From contig JAGBSR010000060.1 of the NCBI GenBank assembly GCA_017631745.1, positions 1-25,070 on the forward strand: 25,070 nt of DNA, read 5' to 3'. Made by a program: the position numbers and the translations under genes. Below the pieces are notes generated by a model, which had not been told where the DNA came from, made no database searches, and saw only the letters and a program-made list of their open reading frames with translations. This document shows, piece by piece, positions 15,176 to 21,393 of this stretch. Source of the stretch: Clostridia bacterium. GTDB lineage: Bacteria > Bacillota > Clostridia > Oscillospirales > Acutalibacteraceae. Each line of letters begins with the position of its first letter. Position 1 is the stretch's first letter.

Positions 15176-15934
15176 ATGAAAAAATGCACAAAGATAATTT
15201 TAGGTACTGCTTTCGCAGCAGCTACCTGTCTTGCCGTTACGGCAGGGTACATAGCCTATATAAAAAATAAGGATGCAGTTTTGCCGGAGGGCTTTACCGT
15301 TACTGCCCACACAGGCTGCGAGGGTACAGCAGACAACTCTCTTGAAGCTATTGAAACGGGTTATCTCAGCGGAGCCGATATAGTTGAATTTGATGTTCAC
15401 TTCAATTCAGAGGGCGAGCCCGTGCTTGCTCACGACTATGCTGCCGACGACAGCGTTAAGCTCAGAGATGCATTTGAGTTTATTGCAAAGTGCGAAGGCC
15501 TTCGTGTAAATGTAGACTGCAAAACAACAGATAATCTTAAGGCAATTACAGCCATTGCAGAGGAATGCGGTGTCAAAGACAGAATTTTCTATACTGGCAT
15601 TGAGGTCAAGAACGTTAAAACAGTCAAAGCTGATACGCCTGAAATAGAGTATTATCTTAACACCAAAATTGATAAGACTCGCATAAACGATGAGCATTAT
15701 ATCCGCTCTCTTGTAACATTGACAAAAGCTGTTGATGCCCGCGGACTTAACATTCACTTCAGCAATGCATCGAAAAAAATGGTTAAGATTTTTCACAGTG
15801 AGGGCCTTGAGGTTTCGGTTTGGACTGTCAACAAGGAATTTGATATGTATAAGGTCTTGCATTTAGGCTGTGATAATATCACAACAAGACAGCCCTCAAT
15901 GCTTAAAGAAATAATTGCTAACAAAACAAAATAA
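15176..15934 (+). CDS. Glycerophosphodiester phosphodiesterase-like protein, divergent active site
   Basis: A 252-residue protein with an N-terminal membrane anchor (about 5-28) and an extracytoplasmic GDPD-type barrel. In order: TAHTGCEGTADNSLEAIETG (43-62), GADIVEFDVHFNSEGEPVLA followed by HD (66-87), a VNVDCK strand, and a final segment VWTVN...DNITTRQP. The family normally has His-Arg at the first site, Glu and Asp in the metal site and a second His. Here His45, Glu71, Asp73 and His86 are kept, but the Arg after the first His is Thr46, and the usual ENT is DNS. The final strand has ITTRQP where ITTDxP is common. It may act on other phosphodiesters or be non-catalytic. CAGGAGATGATG lies ahead of the ATG. 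The icd gene follows after 20 bases. Confidence 0.82.
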   Translation: MKKCTKIILGTAFAAATCLAVTAGYIAYIKNKDAVLPEGFTVTAHTGCEGTADNSLEAIETGYLSGADIVEFDVHFNSEGEPVLAHDYAADDSVKLRDAFEFIAKCEGLRVNVDCKTTDNLKAITAIAEECGVKDRIFYTGIEVKNVKTVKADTPEIEYYLNTKIDKTRINDEHYIRSLVTLTKAVDARGLNIHFSNASKKMVKIFHSEGLEVSVWTVNKEFDMYKVLHLGCDNITTRQPSMLKEIIANKTK

Positions 15935-15954
15935 CCCCTTAGGAGGATAATACA

Positions 15955-17163
15955 ATGGAAAAAATCAAAATGGGTAAAATCGTCGAGATGGACGGCGACG
16001 AGATGACCAGAATTATCTGGAAACAGATAAAGGATGAGCTTCTTTCACCTTATGTTGAGCTCAATACTGAATATTACGACTTAGGACTTCCCTACAGAGA
16101 CGAGACCAATGACCAGGTCAGCATCGATGCAGGTGAGGCTATCAAAAAATATCATGTGGGCGTTAAGTGTGCAACTATCACACCCAATGCGCAGAGAGTT
16201 GAAGAGTACAAGCTCAAGGAAATGTGGAAGAGCCCCAACGGTACTATCCGTGCAATTCTTGACGGTACTGTTTTCCGTACTCCTATTCTTGTAAGCGGCA
16301 TCAAGCCTACAGTAAGAACATGGCAGGCACCTATCACTATTGCCCGTCATGCATACGGCGATGTTTATAAGGCAAGCGAATTCCGTACCACAAAGCCCGG
16401 TAAGGCTGAAATCGTTTTCACATCAGTTGACGGTGAAGAGGAGAGAGCAACAATTTACGATTTTGAATGCGGCGGCGTTATTCAGGGTATGTATAACAAA
16501 GACAGCTCAATCGAATCATTTGCACATTCTTGCTTCCAATATGCTATCAGCACAAAGCAGGACCTCTGGTTCTCAACCAAGGACACAATTTCAAAGAAGT
16601 ACGACCAGACCTTCAAGCTTATCTTTGAGGATATCTATAACAAAAACTATAAGGAAGACTTCGAAAAGCTCGGTATCGAGTATTTCTATACCCTTATAGA
16701 TGACGCTGTTGCAAGAGTTATCCGTTCAAAGGGCGGTTACATCTGGGCTTGCAAAAACTACGACGGTGACGTTATGAGTGATATGGTATCAACTGCTTTC
16801 GGCTCACTTGCAATGATGACAAGCGTACTCGTTTCACCCGATGGCAACTACGAATACGAAGCTGCTCATGGCACAGTTACACGCCACTATTACCGTTATC
16901 TTGAGGGCGAAAAGACATCAACCAATCCCATCGCAACCATTTTTGCATGGACAGGTGCTCTTCGCAAGCGCGGTGAAATGGACGGCAACGATGCGCTTAT
17001 GGCTTTTGCTGATAAGCTTGAAAAGGCTTGTATTGACACTATTGAAAGCGGCAAGATGACCAAGGACCTTGTTGGCCTTTGGGAGGGCTGTGAAGCTACA
17101 GCACTTACAACTGAAGAATTCATCGGTGCAATCAGAGAAAATCTCGACAAGGCAATGGCATAA
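15955..17163 (+). CDS. icd: NADP-dependent isocitrate dehydrogenase (eukaryote-like type)
   Basis: This 402-residue enzyme oxidises and decarboxylates isocitrate to 2-oxoglutarate with NADP. The sequence is of the subfamily shared with eukaryotic cytosolic/mitochondrial enzymes rather than E. coli Icd: EMDGDEMTRIIWKQIKDELL, CATITPNAQRVEEYKL, WKSPNGTIRAILDGTVFR (substrate Ser/Asn/Arg), ARHAYGDVYKA, the metal-binding DDAVARVIRSKGGYIWACKNYDGDVMSD and the cofactor loop AAHGTVTRHY. AGGAGGATAATACA precedes the ATG. It probably shares a transcript with the phosphodiesterase-like gene. Together with the aconitase-family gene at the right end it supplies 2-oxoglutarate for glutamate and proline in an oxidative half-cycle. 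Confidence 0.97.
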   Translation: MEKIKMGKIVEMDGDEMTRIIWKQIKDELLSPYVELNTEYYDLGLPYRDETNDQVSIDAGEAIKKYHVGVKCATITPNAQRVEEYKLKEMWKSPNGTIRAILDGTVFRTPILVSGIKPTVRTWQAPITIARHAYGDVYKASEFRTTKPGKAEIVFTSVDGEEERATIYDFECGGVIQGMYNKDSSIESFAHSCFQYAISTKQDLWFSTKDTISKKYDQTFKLIFEDIYNKNYKEDFEKLGIEYFYTLIDDAVARVIRSKGGYIWACKNYDGDVMSDMVSTAFGSLAMMTSVLVSPDGNYEYEAAHGTVTRHYYRYLEGEKTSTNPIATIFAWTGALRKRGEMDGNDALMAFADKLEKACIDTIESGKMTKDLVGLWEGCEATALTTEEFIGAIRENLDKAMA

Positions 17164-17182
17164 GAGCATCAGCGCATTTTTG

Positions 17183-17229
17183 ATTACTTTTTGTGCGCCA
17201 ACAAAAAGTAATGCCTGCCCGGCGAGGGC
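17183..17229. repeat. Double-hairpin intergenic element after icd
   Basis: ATTACTTTTTGT (17183-17194) pairs perfectly over 12 bases with ACAAAAAGTAAT (17201-17212), loop GCGCCA. A small second hairpin follows, GCCC and GGGC around GGCGA (17217-17229). There is no T tract after the first stem, so it is not a standard terminator. The form suggests a dispersed intergenic palindrome; whether copies occur elsewhere cannot be seen here. Confidence 0.45.
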
Positions 17230-17237
17230 GAACATAA

Positions 17238-17253
17238 TTATGAATTATGAATT
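17238..17253 (+). repeat. Left copy of a 16-base inverted repeat
   Basis: TTATGAATTATGAATT here matches the complement of 17739-17754 at 15 of 16 positions. It contains the ATG proposed for the following orphan ORF. The low complexity lowers confidence. Confidence 0.35.
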
Positions 17254-17605
17254 TCGGGGGAGTAAGAGGAGAAATCAACTTGCTTTCCCGTTTTTTAATT
17301 ACGAGGTTAAGAAAATTGTTAATATAACATTAAAAGAAATAATTAAAAGAAAAATACAATTTAATTTGAATGATTCAGAGGAAGAATTAATTGAAACAAA
17401 TGCGGGTTATATTCGGGGATACAATCAAATGTTGGCAGATATGGATTTGACGGAAGATGATTTTGTCGCTAAATATTCTAAAATCATAAGGGGGGTGGAT
17501 TTAGGAAACAAAAACGAAAATATTGATGAGCTGTGTGGATATAACAATGCTATTGTAAACATATTAAGCTTGTTGGATGAAAAATATTTATACGAGGATA
17601 TATAA
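17240..17605 (+). CDS. AT-rich orphan ORF, hypothetical protein
   Basis: The frame from ATG 17240 gives 121 residues; it is also open upstream into icd, which I treat as chance. Start choice is unsure: GAGGGCG lies about 10 bases ahead, while a better AAGAGGAG (17262-17269) has no in-frame ATG close behind it. The product begins MNYEFRGSKRRNQLAFPFFN, then a Lys/Ile-rich part (TLKEIIKRKIQF) and an acidic helical part (SEEELIETNAGYIRGYNQML, then DLTEDDFVAKYSKII) ending LLDEKYLYEDI. It looks soluble and helical with no motif I know. Codons are much richer in A/T (TTA, ATA, AAA) than in flanking icd or rpsR, and short inverted repeats flank it, suggesting recent arrival. A terminator-like hairpin follows. 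It may be expressed or a decayed remnant. Confidence 0.5.
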   Translation: MNYEFRGSKRRNQLAFPFFNYEVKKIVNITLKEIIKRKIQFNLNDSEEELIETNAGYIRGYNQMLADMDLTEDDFVAKYSKIIRGVDLGNKNENIDELCGYNNAIVNILSLLDEKYLYEDI

Positions 17606-17611
17606 CAACAA

Positions 17612-17649
17612 AAGTAGCAAACTTCAAAATCTGCTACTTAAACTTTTTT
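17612..17649 (+). terminator. Terminator-like hairpin after the orphan ORF
   Basis: AAGTAGCA (17612-17619) pairs with TGCTACTT (17632-17639) around a 12-base loop, followed shortly by CTTTTTT (17643-17649). Stem is short but position, seven bases after the stop, fits. Confidence 0.5.
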
Positions 17650-17738
17650 ATATATTAACCAGCTGTTATTAGTTTAAGCTGATATTTTGTTGTGTTGGTG
17701 TGGGAACGATTTTATATATTCGGCAGAGCCTGTCGCGC

Positions 17739-17754
17739 AATTCATAATTTATAA
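17739..17754 (-). repeat. Right copy of a 16-base inverted repeat
   Basis: AATTCATAATTTATAA is the inverted partner of 17238-17253 with one mismatch, giving a unit of 517 bases. Bases 17650-17738 between the terminator and this repeat show no gene or known site. Confidence 0.35.
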
Positions 17755-17761
17755 CTGAATA

Positions 17762-17791
17762 AAACAAAAACCGCCGAGAAACTCGACGGTT
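17762..17791 (-). terminator. Terminator of the rpsF-ssb-rpsR operon
   Basis: AACCGCCGAG (17769-17778) pairs with CTCGACGGTT (17782-17791), one wobble pair. Leftward it is followed by TTTTGTTTTA. It lies 13 bases after the rpsR stop. Confidence 0.8.
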
Positions 17792-17804
17792 AATTTGTTT
17801 TAAA

Positions 17805-18047
17805 TTAGTCAGCTGTGTAAGCCATGAGTGCTACCTGACGAGCTCTCTTGATAGCTGTTGTGAGTTCACGCTGATGACGAGCACATGTGCCTGTTACACG
17901 GCGGGGGAGAATCTTAGCTCTGTCTGATGTGAACTTGCGAAGCTTCTGAACGTCCTTGTAGTCGATAGCTTCAACTTTATCTACGCAGAATGCGCAAACC
18001 TTCTTGCGTGACTTTCTGTTAGGACGTGCGCCTTTTTCGTATGCCAT
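17805..18047 (-). CDS. rpsR: 30S ribosomal protein S18
   Basis: An 80-residue S18 with the hallmark segments VCAFCVDKVEAIDYKDV, LRKFTSDRAKILPRRVTGTC and RHQRELTTAIKRARQVALMA. It binds 16S rRNA at the platform together with S6. Cys18, Cys21, Cys55 and His58 form a C+ (zinc-ribbon-type) set; many bacteria carry the zinc-free version, so this form is zinc-dependent by sequence. It is the last gene of the rpsF-ssb-rpsR operon, with GGAGGTAATTACTC before its ATG. Confidence 0.97.
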   Translation of the reverse strand: MAYEKGARPNRKSRKKVCAFCVDKVEAIDYKDVQKLRKFTSDRAKILPRRVTGTCARHQRELTTAIKRARQVALMAYTAD

Positions 18048-18076
18048 GAGTAATTACCTCCTGTTAGTATTTTAGA

Positions 18077-18511
18077 TTAAAAGGGTAAATCTTCGTCGTC
18101 ATCGATTTCTTCGAAATCTGAGGGAACTGCTGTCTGATAAGCAGGAGCCTGAGCAGGTGCTGCAGCTACGGGAGCTACTGAGCCTGTTTCAGCCTTTGAA
18201 CCGCAGAATGAAACTTCTCTTGCAAGAACTTCGAAAGCTGTTCTCTTGTTGCCGCTGTTATCCTCGTAGTTACGAGTCTGGATTGAACCCTGAACGGCAA
18301 TCATTGAACCCTTAGCGAAATATCTGCTTACAAAGTTAGCAGTGCTTTCCCAAGCGACGATTGTGATAAAGTCTGCCTGTCTCTGCTCTCCGGGCTTTGC
18401 ATATGAACGGTCAACAGCAATGCGGAAAGTACAAACAGATTTACCTGTTGTGGTGGTACGTACTTCGGGGTCTGCAACAAGGCGACCCATAAGTGTTACG
18501 CAGTTAAGCAT
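18077..18511 (-). CDS. ssb: Single-stranded DNA-binding protein
   Basis: A 144-residue SSB. The OB-fold covers about residues 1-105 (MLNCVTLMGRLVADPEVRTT, FRIAVDRSYAKPG, WESTANFVSRYFAKGSMIAV). A flexible Ala/Pro/Val linker follows, and the protein ends in DDDEDLPF, the acidic tip that recruits replication and repair partners. It lies between rpsF and rpsR, the usual Firmicutes order, with AAGGAGG before the ATG. Binds single strands as a tetramer in replication, recombination and repair. Confidence 0.97.
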   Translation of the reverse strand: MLNCVTLMGRLVADPEVRTTTTGKSVCTFRIAVDRSYAKPGEQRQADFITIVAWESTANFVSRYFAKGSMIAVQGSIQTRNYEDNSGNKRTAFEVLAREVSFCGSKAETGSVAPVAAAPAQAPAYQTAVPSDFEEIDDDEDLPF

Positions 18512-18523
18512 AATAGCTCCTCC

Positions 18524-18814
18524 TTATTTTCTGATAGTGAGAACACGGAGAACGCCGTCTGTGATCTTAGCGATACGCTCAAGTTCTGCGGGGAACTCGG
18601 GAGCTGATGCATAAGTCATAAGAACATAAGCGCCTGTTGTCTCATCATCGATGGGGTAAGCGAGTGTGCGAACACCGTCGTTACCGCCGAAAGGTACGCT
18701 AGCTTCGAGTGTGCCGTTCTTTGAAACGAGTTCTACGAACTTCTCTTCGAGAGCCTTTACGCTTTCTTCACCCTTCTTGACTGAAAATACGAACATTGTC
18801 TCATAATTGTTCAT
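18524..18814 (-). CDS. rpsF: 30S ribosomal protein S6
   Basis: A 96-residue S6: NNYETMFVFSVKKGEESVKA at the start, GNDGVRTLAYPIDDETTGAY in the middle and the final strand ITDGVLRVLTIRK. It partners S18 on the ribosome platform. First gene of the operon, with AAAAGGAGGTAAA before its ATG and a well-formed promoter and structured leader upstream. In several Firmicutes the S6:S18 complex represses its own operon through a leader RNA; the leader here is a candidate for that. Confidence 0.97.
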   Translation of the reverse strand: MNNYETMFVFSVKKGEESVKALEEKFVELVSKNGTLEASVPFGGNDGVRTLAYPIDDETTGAYVLMTYASAPEFPAELERIAKITDGVLRVLTIRK

Positions 18815-18840
18815 GTCTTTTTACCTCCTTTTGGTCTCTG

Positions 18841-18897
18841 GCCCTATAACTTCTATAGAGCAAGGAAAGTGTCTTTTAATGCTTTGCGCACTGACAC
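18841..18897 (-). promoter_or_regulatory. Structured leader of rpsF, candidate S6:S18 autoregulation
   Basis: The transcript can form two hairpins before the rpsF ribosome site. The first uses GTGTC/GACAC (18897-18893 with 18873-18869) and an inner AGTGC/GCATT stem. The second is an 8-base stem GCTCTATA/TATAGGGC (18861-18854 with 18848-18841) with loop GAAGT. Its position fits the known S6:S18 leader class, but I could not confirm the conserved CCG-containing bulge, so the assignment rests on context. Confidence 0.45.
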
Positions 18898-18905
18898 AGT
18901 TAAGA

Positions 18906-18934
18906 ATTATATCAGCTTATGGCTTTTAAGTCAA
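18906..18934 (-). promoter_or_regulatory. Promoter of the rpsF operon
   Basis: On the minus strand TTGACT (18934-18929) and a perfect TATAAT (18911-18906) are 17 bases apart. Start predicted near 18899, giving a leader of about 85 bases. Strength fits a ribosomal protein operon. Confidence 0.85.
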
Positions 18935-19005
18935 GCAAAAAGTGCAAATTTATTATATATTGTGTATCTTTTACTACTAAGACCTGCCTGAGTTGGCATT
19001 TTTTG

Positions 19006-19034
19006 TTGCAAAGCACTCCTTTAAGTGGTATAAT
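19006..19034 (+). promoter_or_regulatory. Promoter of the PrsA-like lipoprotein gene
   Basis: TTGCAA (19006-19011) and TATAAT (19029-19034) are 17 bases apart, and TGG directly before the -10 box makes it an extended -10. The ATG follows at 19072. It is divergent from the rpsF promoter; bases between the two (18935-19005) show nothing else. Confidence 0.75.
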
Positions 19035-19071
19035 TTATCGGTAACAGACCAAGACTCAGGGTGGTGAAGAT

Positions 19072-20010
19072 ATGAAAAGAATAATAAGCCTTGTAATAAT
19101 TGCTTTGGTGATAGTCGGTTGCTTTACCGCCTGCAGCAGTCAGGGGTACCCCATAGCGGCGGATGATATTAAATTTTCTGAAGGCGAGTATGCTTATTGT
19201 CTGAGCATTACCAAAGACAAGGATACGGCCATGGAGCTTTGCAAAACATATGCAGCCGCCCGAAAGCTTATGGCAAATGAGGGTATCAGCCTGTCGGCTA
19301 ACTATAAGAGGGTTGTTGCTGAAGAGACTGAGAGTAAGTGGAATCTTTTCTCGGCTTATTATGAGAGCATAGGTGTAACCAAGCAAGATATAACCTCAGT
19401 GCTCACTTATGAATATGCCAAGAAAGAGCTACTTGATTTTTACTACGGCGAAAACGGCAAAGATAAGGTCAGCGACAAGAAAATCCGCAGTGAGTTTGAT
19501 AAGACATATGTGGGCTTCAAGGCAATCGAGGCTTCGTACACAAAGCTCAGCGATATGGGTGAGAGCGTGGAGCTGAGTGCCAACGAAAAGCAAAAGATAA
19601 AAAACAGCTTTACATCTATGGCAAAAAGCATAAATAACGGGTCAATGACAATTGACGATGCAAACGAGAGTTATAATGAAAGCATCGGTCTGATAGTTAC
19701 CCAGACTCTTGATACGGTGCTGACAAAGCAGGGAGATGTTATCTACAAGGATGAATTTTTCTCTCAGGTACAAAAGCTTTCTGAGGGCGAGGCGACTGTA
19801 ATAGAGTCGGGAAACAGCATATATCTTCTTCAGCGACAGAACATAACCAATGAAGAAGACGGCTTTGTTTTCCTTTATAAGGCGGAAATTTTAGAAAAGC
19901 TGAAAATGCCTGCGATTGAAAAGAAGCTTGCTTCTGTGGTGGAAGATATGCAGATTAAGGTCAATAAGAGACTTTTGCAGGATACAGCTGAAAGAGTTAT
20001 AAACGAGTAA
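19072..20010 (+). CDS. Putative PrsA/SurA-like lipoprotein
   Basis: A 312-residue protein with a lipoprotein-type start: MKRIIS, a hydrophobic core (7-16) and Cys17 or Cys21 (IVGC or FTAC) as the lipid-modified residue. The rest is helical and hydrophilic, as in the N-terminal chaperone domain of PrsA/SurA (SNYKRVVAEETESKW-like helices, TSVLTYEYAKKELLDFYYG, KVSDKKIRSEFDKTY). Near the C-terminus LSEGEATVIESGNSIYLLQR resembles the last strands of a parvulin domain, but the usual parvulin core is not clear, so isomerase activity is doubtful. It probably sits on the outer face of the membrane and helps fold secreted proteins. GGTGAAGAT is a modest ribosome site. Confidence 0.65.
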   Translation: MKRIISLVIIALVIVGCFTACSSQGYPIAADDIKFSEGEYAYCLSITKDKDTAMELCKTYAAARKLMANEGISLSANYKRVVAEETESKWNLFSAYYESIGVTKQDITSVLTYEYAKKELLDFYYGENGKDKVSDKKIRSEFDKTYVGFKAIEASYTKLSDMGESVELSANEKQKIKNSFTSMAKSINNGSMTIDDANESYNESIGLIVTQTLDTVLTKQGDVIYKDEFFSQVQKLSEGEATVIESGNSIYLLQRQNITNEEDGFVFLYKAEILEKLKMPAIEKKLASVVEDMQIKVNKRLLQDTAERVINE

Positions 20011-20047
20011 CATAAAAGGAACAGGACACGCTCCTGTTCCTTTTATG
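20011..20047. terminator. Bidirectional terminator between convergent genes
   Basis: CATAAAAGGAACAGGA (20011-20026) pairs perfectly over 16 bases with 20032-20047, loop CACGC. The stem has an A run on one side and a T run on the other, so it can stop transcription from both the lipoprotein gene (+) and the kinase-like gene (-). Confidence 0.85.
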
Positions 20048-20057
20048 TTATATAAGG

Positions 20058-20657
20058 TTATTTTTTCGCTAATTCTGCAATGATTGCAGCACATTCTTCC
20101 TGACCGAAAAAAGCGCTGTTGAGACAAAGATGATAGTTTTCGGTGGCACCCCATTCTCTGCCGGTATAGTATTTGTAGTTGACACTGCGCTTGGCATCCT
20201 TGTCAACAAGACGCTTCTCGGGACTCTTGTCTGTTACACCGTAAAGCTCGACTATGCGCTTTGCCTTGAAGGCATTGTCGGCATAGATGAAAACATTGAG
20301 ACAATCCTCTCTGTCTTTGAGGATATAGTCTGCACATCTGCCAACTATAACACAGTTGCCCTTTTCAGCGAGCTCCTTGATAATACGGCACTGAGCTGAC
20401 CAAAGATAGTCTGTGGCACTCATTGAAGTTCCTGCGTGTGGAGTACCCGAAGAAAAAGCATAAGAGAGGATACTCTTACCCGGGGCATATTCGCCGGCAT
20501 CGGCAATGTACTCTGCCGAAAAACCTGTTTCTTCGGCAACTCGCTGAACGAGCTCGCTGTCATAATAGTCATAGCCGAGCTTTTCAGCCACAGCCTTGCC
20601 TATGCTTCTGCCGCCCGAGCCGAATTCTCTTGAAATAGTTATAATCTTTTTCTGCAT
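20058..20657 (-). CDS. Cytidylate kinase-like family protein
   Basis: A 199-residue protein of the cytidylate-kinase-like family (Cytidylate_kin2 type). The start KKIITISREFGSGGRSIGKA has a P-loop-like GSGGRSIG, then LGYDYYDSELVQRVAEETG, a KGNCVIVGRCADYIL strand and helix, VFIYADNAFKAKRIV and DKDAKRSVNYKYYTGREWG, the lid region with Arg/Lys residues. The family phosphorylates a nucleotide by similarity, but substrates of this branch are not established, and the true cmk of Firmicutes is usually a separate gene. The ATG at 20657 is preferred over one at 20678 because AAAGGAGGAG lies just ahead of it. Confidence 0.82.
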   Translation of the reverse strand: MQKKIITISREFGSGGRSIGKAVAEKLGYDYYDSELVQRVAEETGFSAEYIADAGEYAPGKSILSYAFSSGTPHAGTSMSATDYLWSAQCRIIKELAEKGNCVIVGRCADYILKDREDCLNVFIYADNAFKAKRIVELYGVTDKSPEKRLVDKDAKRSVNYKYYTGREWGATENYHLCLNSAFFGQEECAAIIAELAKK

Positions 20658-20695
20658 ATATACTCCTCCTTTGCACAAAGCCTTACGATAATTAT

Positions 20696-20724
20696 ATTAT
20701 ACAGTTTTTTCTGCGGTCATACAA
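20696..20724 (-). promoter_or_regulatory. Promoter of the cytidylate-kinase-like gene
   Basis: On the minus strand TTGTAT (20724-20719) and TATAAT (20701-20696) are 17 bases apart, about 39 bases before the chosen ATG. Confidence 0.65.
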
Positions 20725-20935
20725 TATATAATATAGACAAAATACAGCGGTTATTTTTGTGGGGCGAGAAATTTAGTTTAAGACTGAGAAATACATTTTT
20801 ATGCAAAGTGTTTATTTTGTATCATTGTATAAAAAACAGTATGCAAATTTGCTTAACAGTGTTTAGTTACTTTGATAAAAGTTATGGATAAATTATGTGC
20901 AAATTCACGAAAAATTAAAAAATATAAAAAAAATA
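20725..20935. other. AT-rich non-coding stretch between divergent promoters
   Basis: About 210 bases with no ORF having a ribosome site. It contains a perfect 10-base palindrome GCAAATTTGC (20843-20852), with a related GTGCAAATTCAC about 45 bases further right, possibly binding sites for a regulator of the small-peptide operon. Nothing else recognised. Confidence 0.3.
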
Positions 20936-20964
20936 TTGACATTGCCGATTTAAAATAGTACAAT
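20936..20964 (+). promoter_or_regulatory. Promoter of the two-peptide operon
   Basis: A perfect TTGACA (20936-20941) and TACAAT (20959-20964) are 17 bases apart. Start predicted near 20971, leaving a leader of about 68 bases to the first peptide ATG at 21039. Confidence 0.8.
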
Positions 20965-21038
20965 GACATTGGATTAGATGGGGGATAGTATGATATTTTC
21001 CTCCTGCCAGATATAATTTTTCGAAAGGAGAAAGCACT

Positions 21039-21173
21039 ATGTGGGATAACATTATAGCTATTTGGGATGAGTTTTTAGCATTCATGGATCGTGTTGTTCA
21101 GTGGCTTCAGTACGTATTTGGCGTAACAGATGAATGGCCCCCCGAAGATTATCCTCAGATCGACGAAAGATAA
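21039..21173 (+). CDS. Small acidic amphipathic peptide (44 residues), novel
   Basis: ATG to TAA in 45 codons with GAAAGGAGAAAG directly ahead. The peptide begins MWDNIIAIWDEFLAFMDRVV and continues QWLQYVFGV, then an acidic Pro-containing tail ending PPEDYPQIDER. Residues 2-27 would be an amphipathic helix with Trp2, Ile5/6, Trp9, Phe12/Leu13, Met16, Val19/20, Leu23 and Val26/Phe27 on one side. Four Trp in 44 residues and a net charge near -8 are striking. There is no signal peptide. It is first of two peptide genes under a TTGACA/TACAAT promoter, ending at a strong terminator. Size and helix style recall beta-class phenol-soluble modulins, but no sequence identity is claimed. A membrane-surface or intercellular role is inference. 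Confidence 0.7.
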   Translation: MWDNIIAIWDEFLAFMDRVVQWLQYVFGVTDEWPPEDYPQIDER

Positions 21174-21206
21174 TTGTGATTCACACCATAGAAAGGAGAT
21201 TATACT

Positions 21207-21305
21207 ATGGAATGGCCTGTAATGCTCGAAAAAATATATCTTGCATTCTCAAGAATTTTTGATGGTATCATCAATTTCTTTGCAAATATTGATCAGTATT
21301 TATAA
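21207..21305 (+). CDS. Small amphipathic peptide (32 residues), novel
   Basis: ATG to TAA in 33 codons, 33 bases after the previous peptide gene, with GAAAGGAGAT ahead of the ATG. It begins MEWPVMLEKIYLAFSRIFDG and ends IINFFANIDQYL. The hydrophobic face of the helix would include Met6/Leu7, Ile10/Tyr11, Phe14, Ile17/Phe18, Ile21/22 and Phe24/25; net charge is about -2. Exact length (32) and the M-[D/E]-W start are shared with the minus-strand peptide at 7546-7644, suggesting one family at two loci. The SRI..IIN stretch also resembles the C-terminal tail of the neighbouring metallophosphatase. Two different peptides in one operon suggests they work together. Function unknown. Confidence 0.7.
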   Translation: MEWPVMLEKIYLAFSRIFDGIINFFANIDQYL

Positions 21306-21313
21306 TCAAAAGC

Positions 21314-21346
21314 GAACCTCCCTTTTTCAGGGAGGTTCTTTTTTTG
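21314..21346 (+). terminator. Strong terminator of the two-peptide operon
   Basis: GAACCTCCCT (21314-21323) pairs with AGGGAGGTTC (21329-21338), loop TTTTC, followed by a run of eight T. It lies eight bases after the second peptide stop. Confidence 0.92.
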
Positions 21347-21355
21347 TACATAAGC

Positions 21356-21385
21356 AAAACCACGCGATGAACGCGTGGTTTTTTC
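21356..21385. terminator. Second hairpin terminator, toward the metallophosphatase gene
   Basis: AAAACCACGCG (21356-21366) pairs with CGCGTGGTTTT (21372-21382), loop ATGAA. It serves the leftward metallophosphatase gene, ending 8 bases past its stop, and gives a backup for the peptide operon on the plus strand, where TTTTTTCTTT follows. Confidence 0.8.
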
Positions 21386-21393
21386 TTTGGATA

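Noticed and set aside
17183..17212. Intrinsic terminator for icd
   Set aside because: The 12-base stem is AT-rich and is followed by GCCTGCCC rather than a T tract in either useful direction.
17069..17239. Longer version of the orphan ORF starting inside icd
   Set aside because: This part overlaps conserved icd codons in another frame and crosses the hairpin; no ribosome site is seen, so the start near 17240 is used.
21039..21305. Leaderless bacteriocin operon
   Set aside because: Peptides are acidic rather than cationic, and no immunity or transporter gene adjoins; the idea is not excluded but not supported enough to call.
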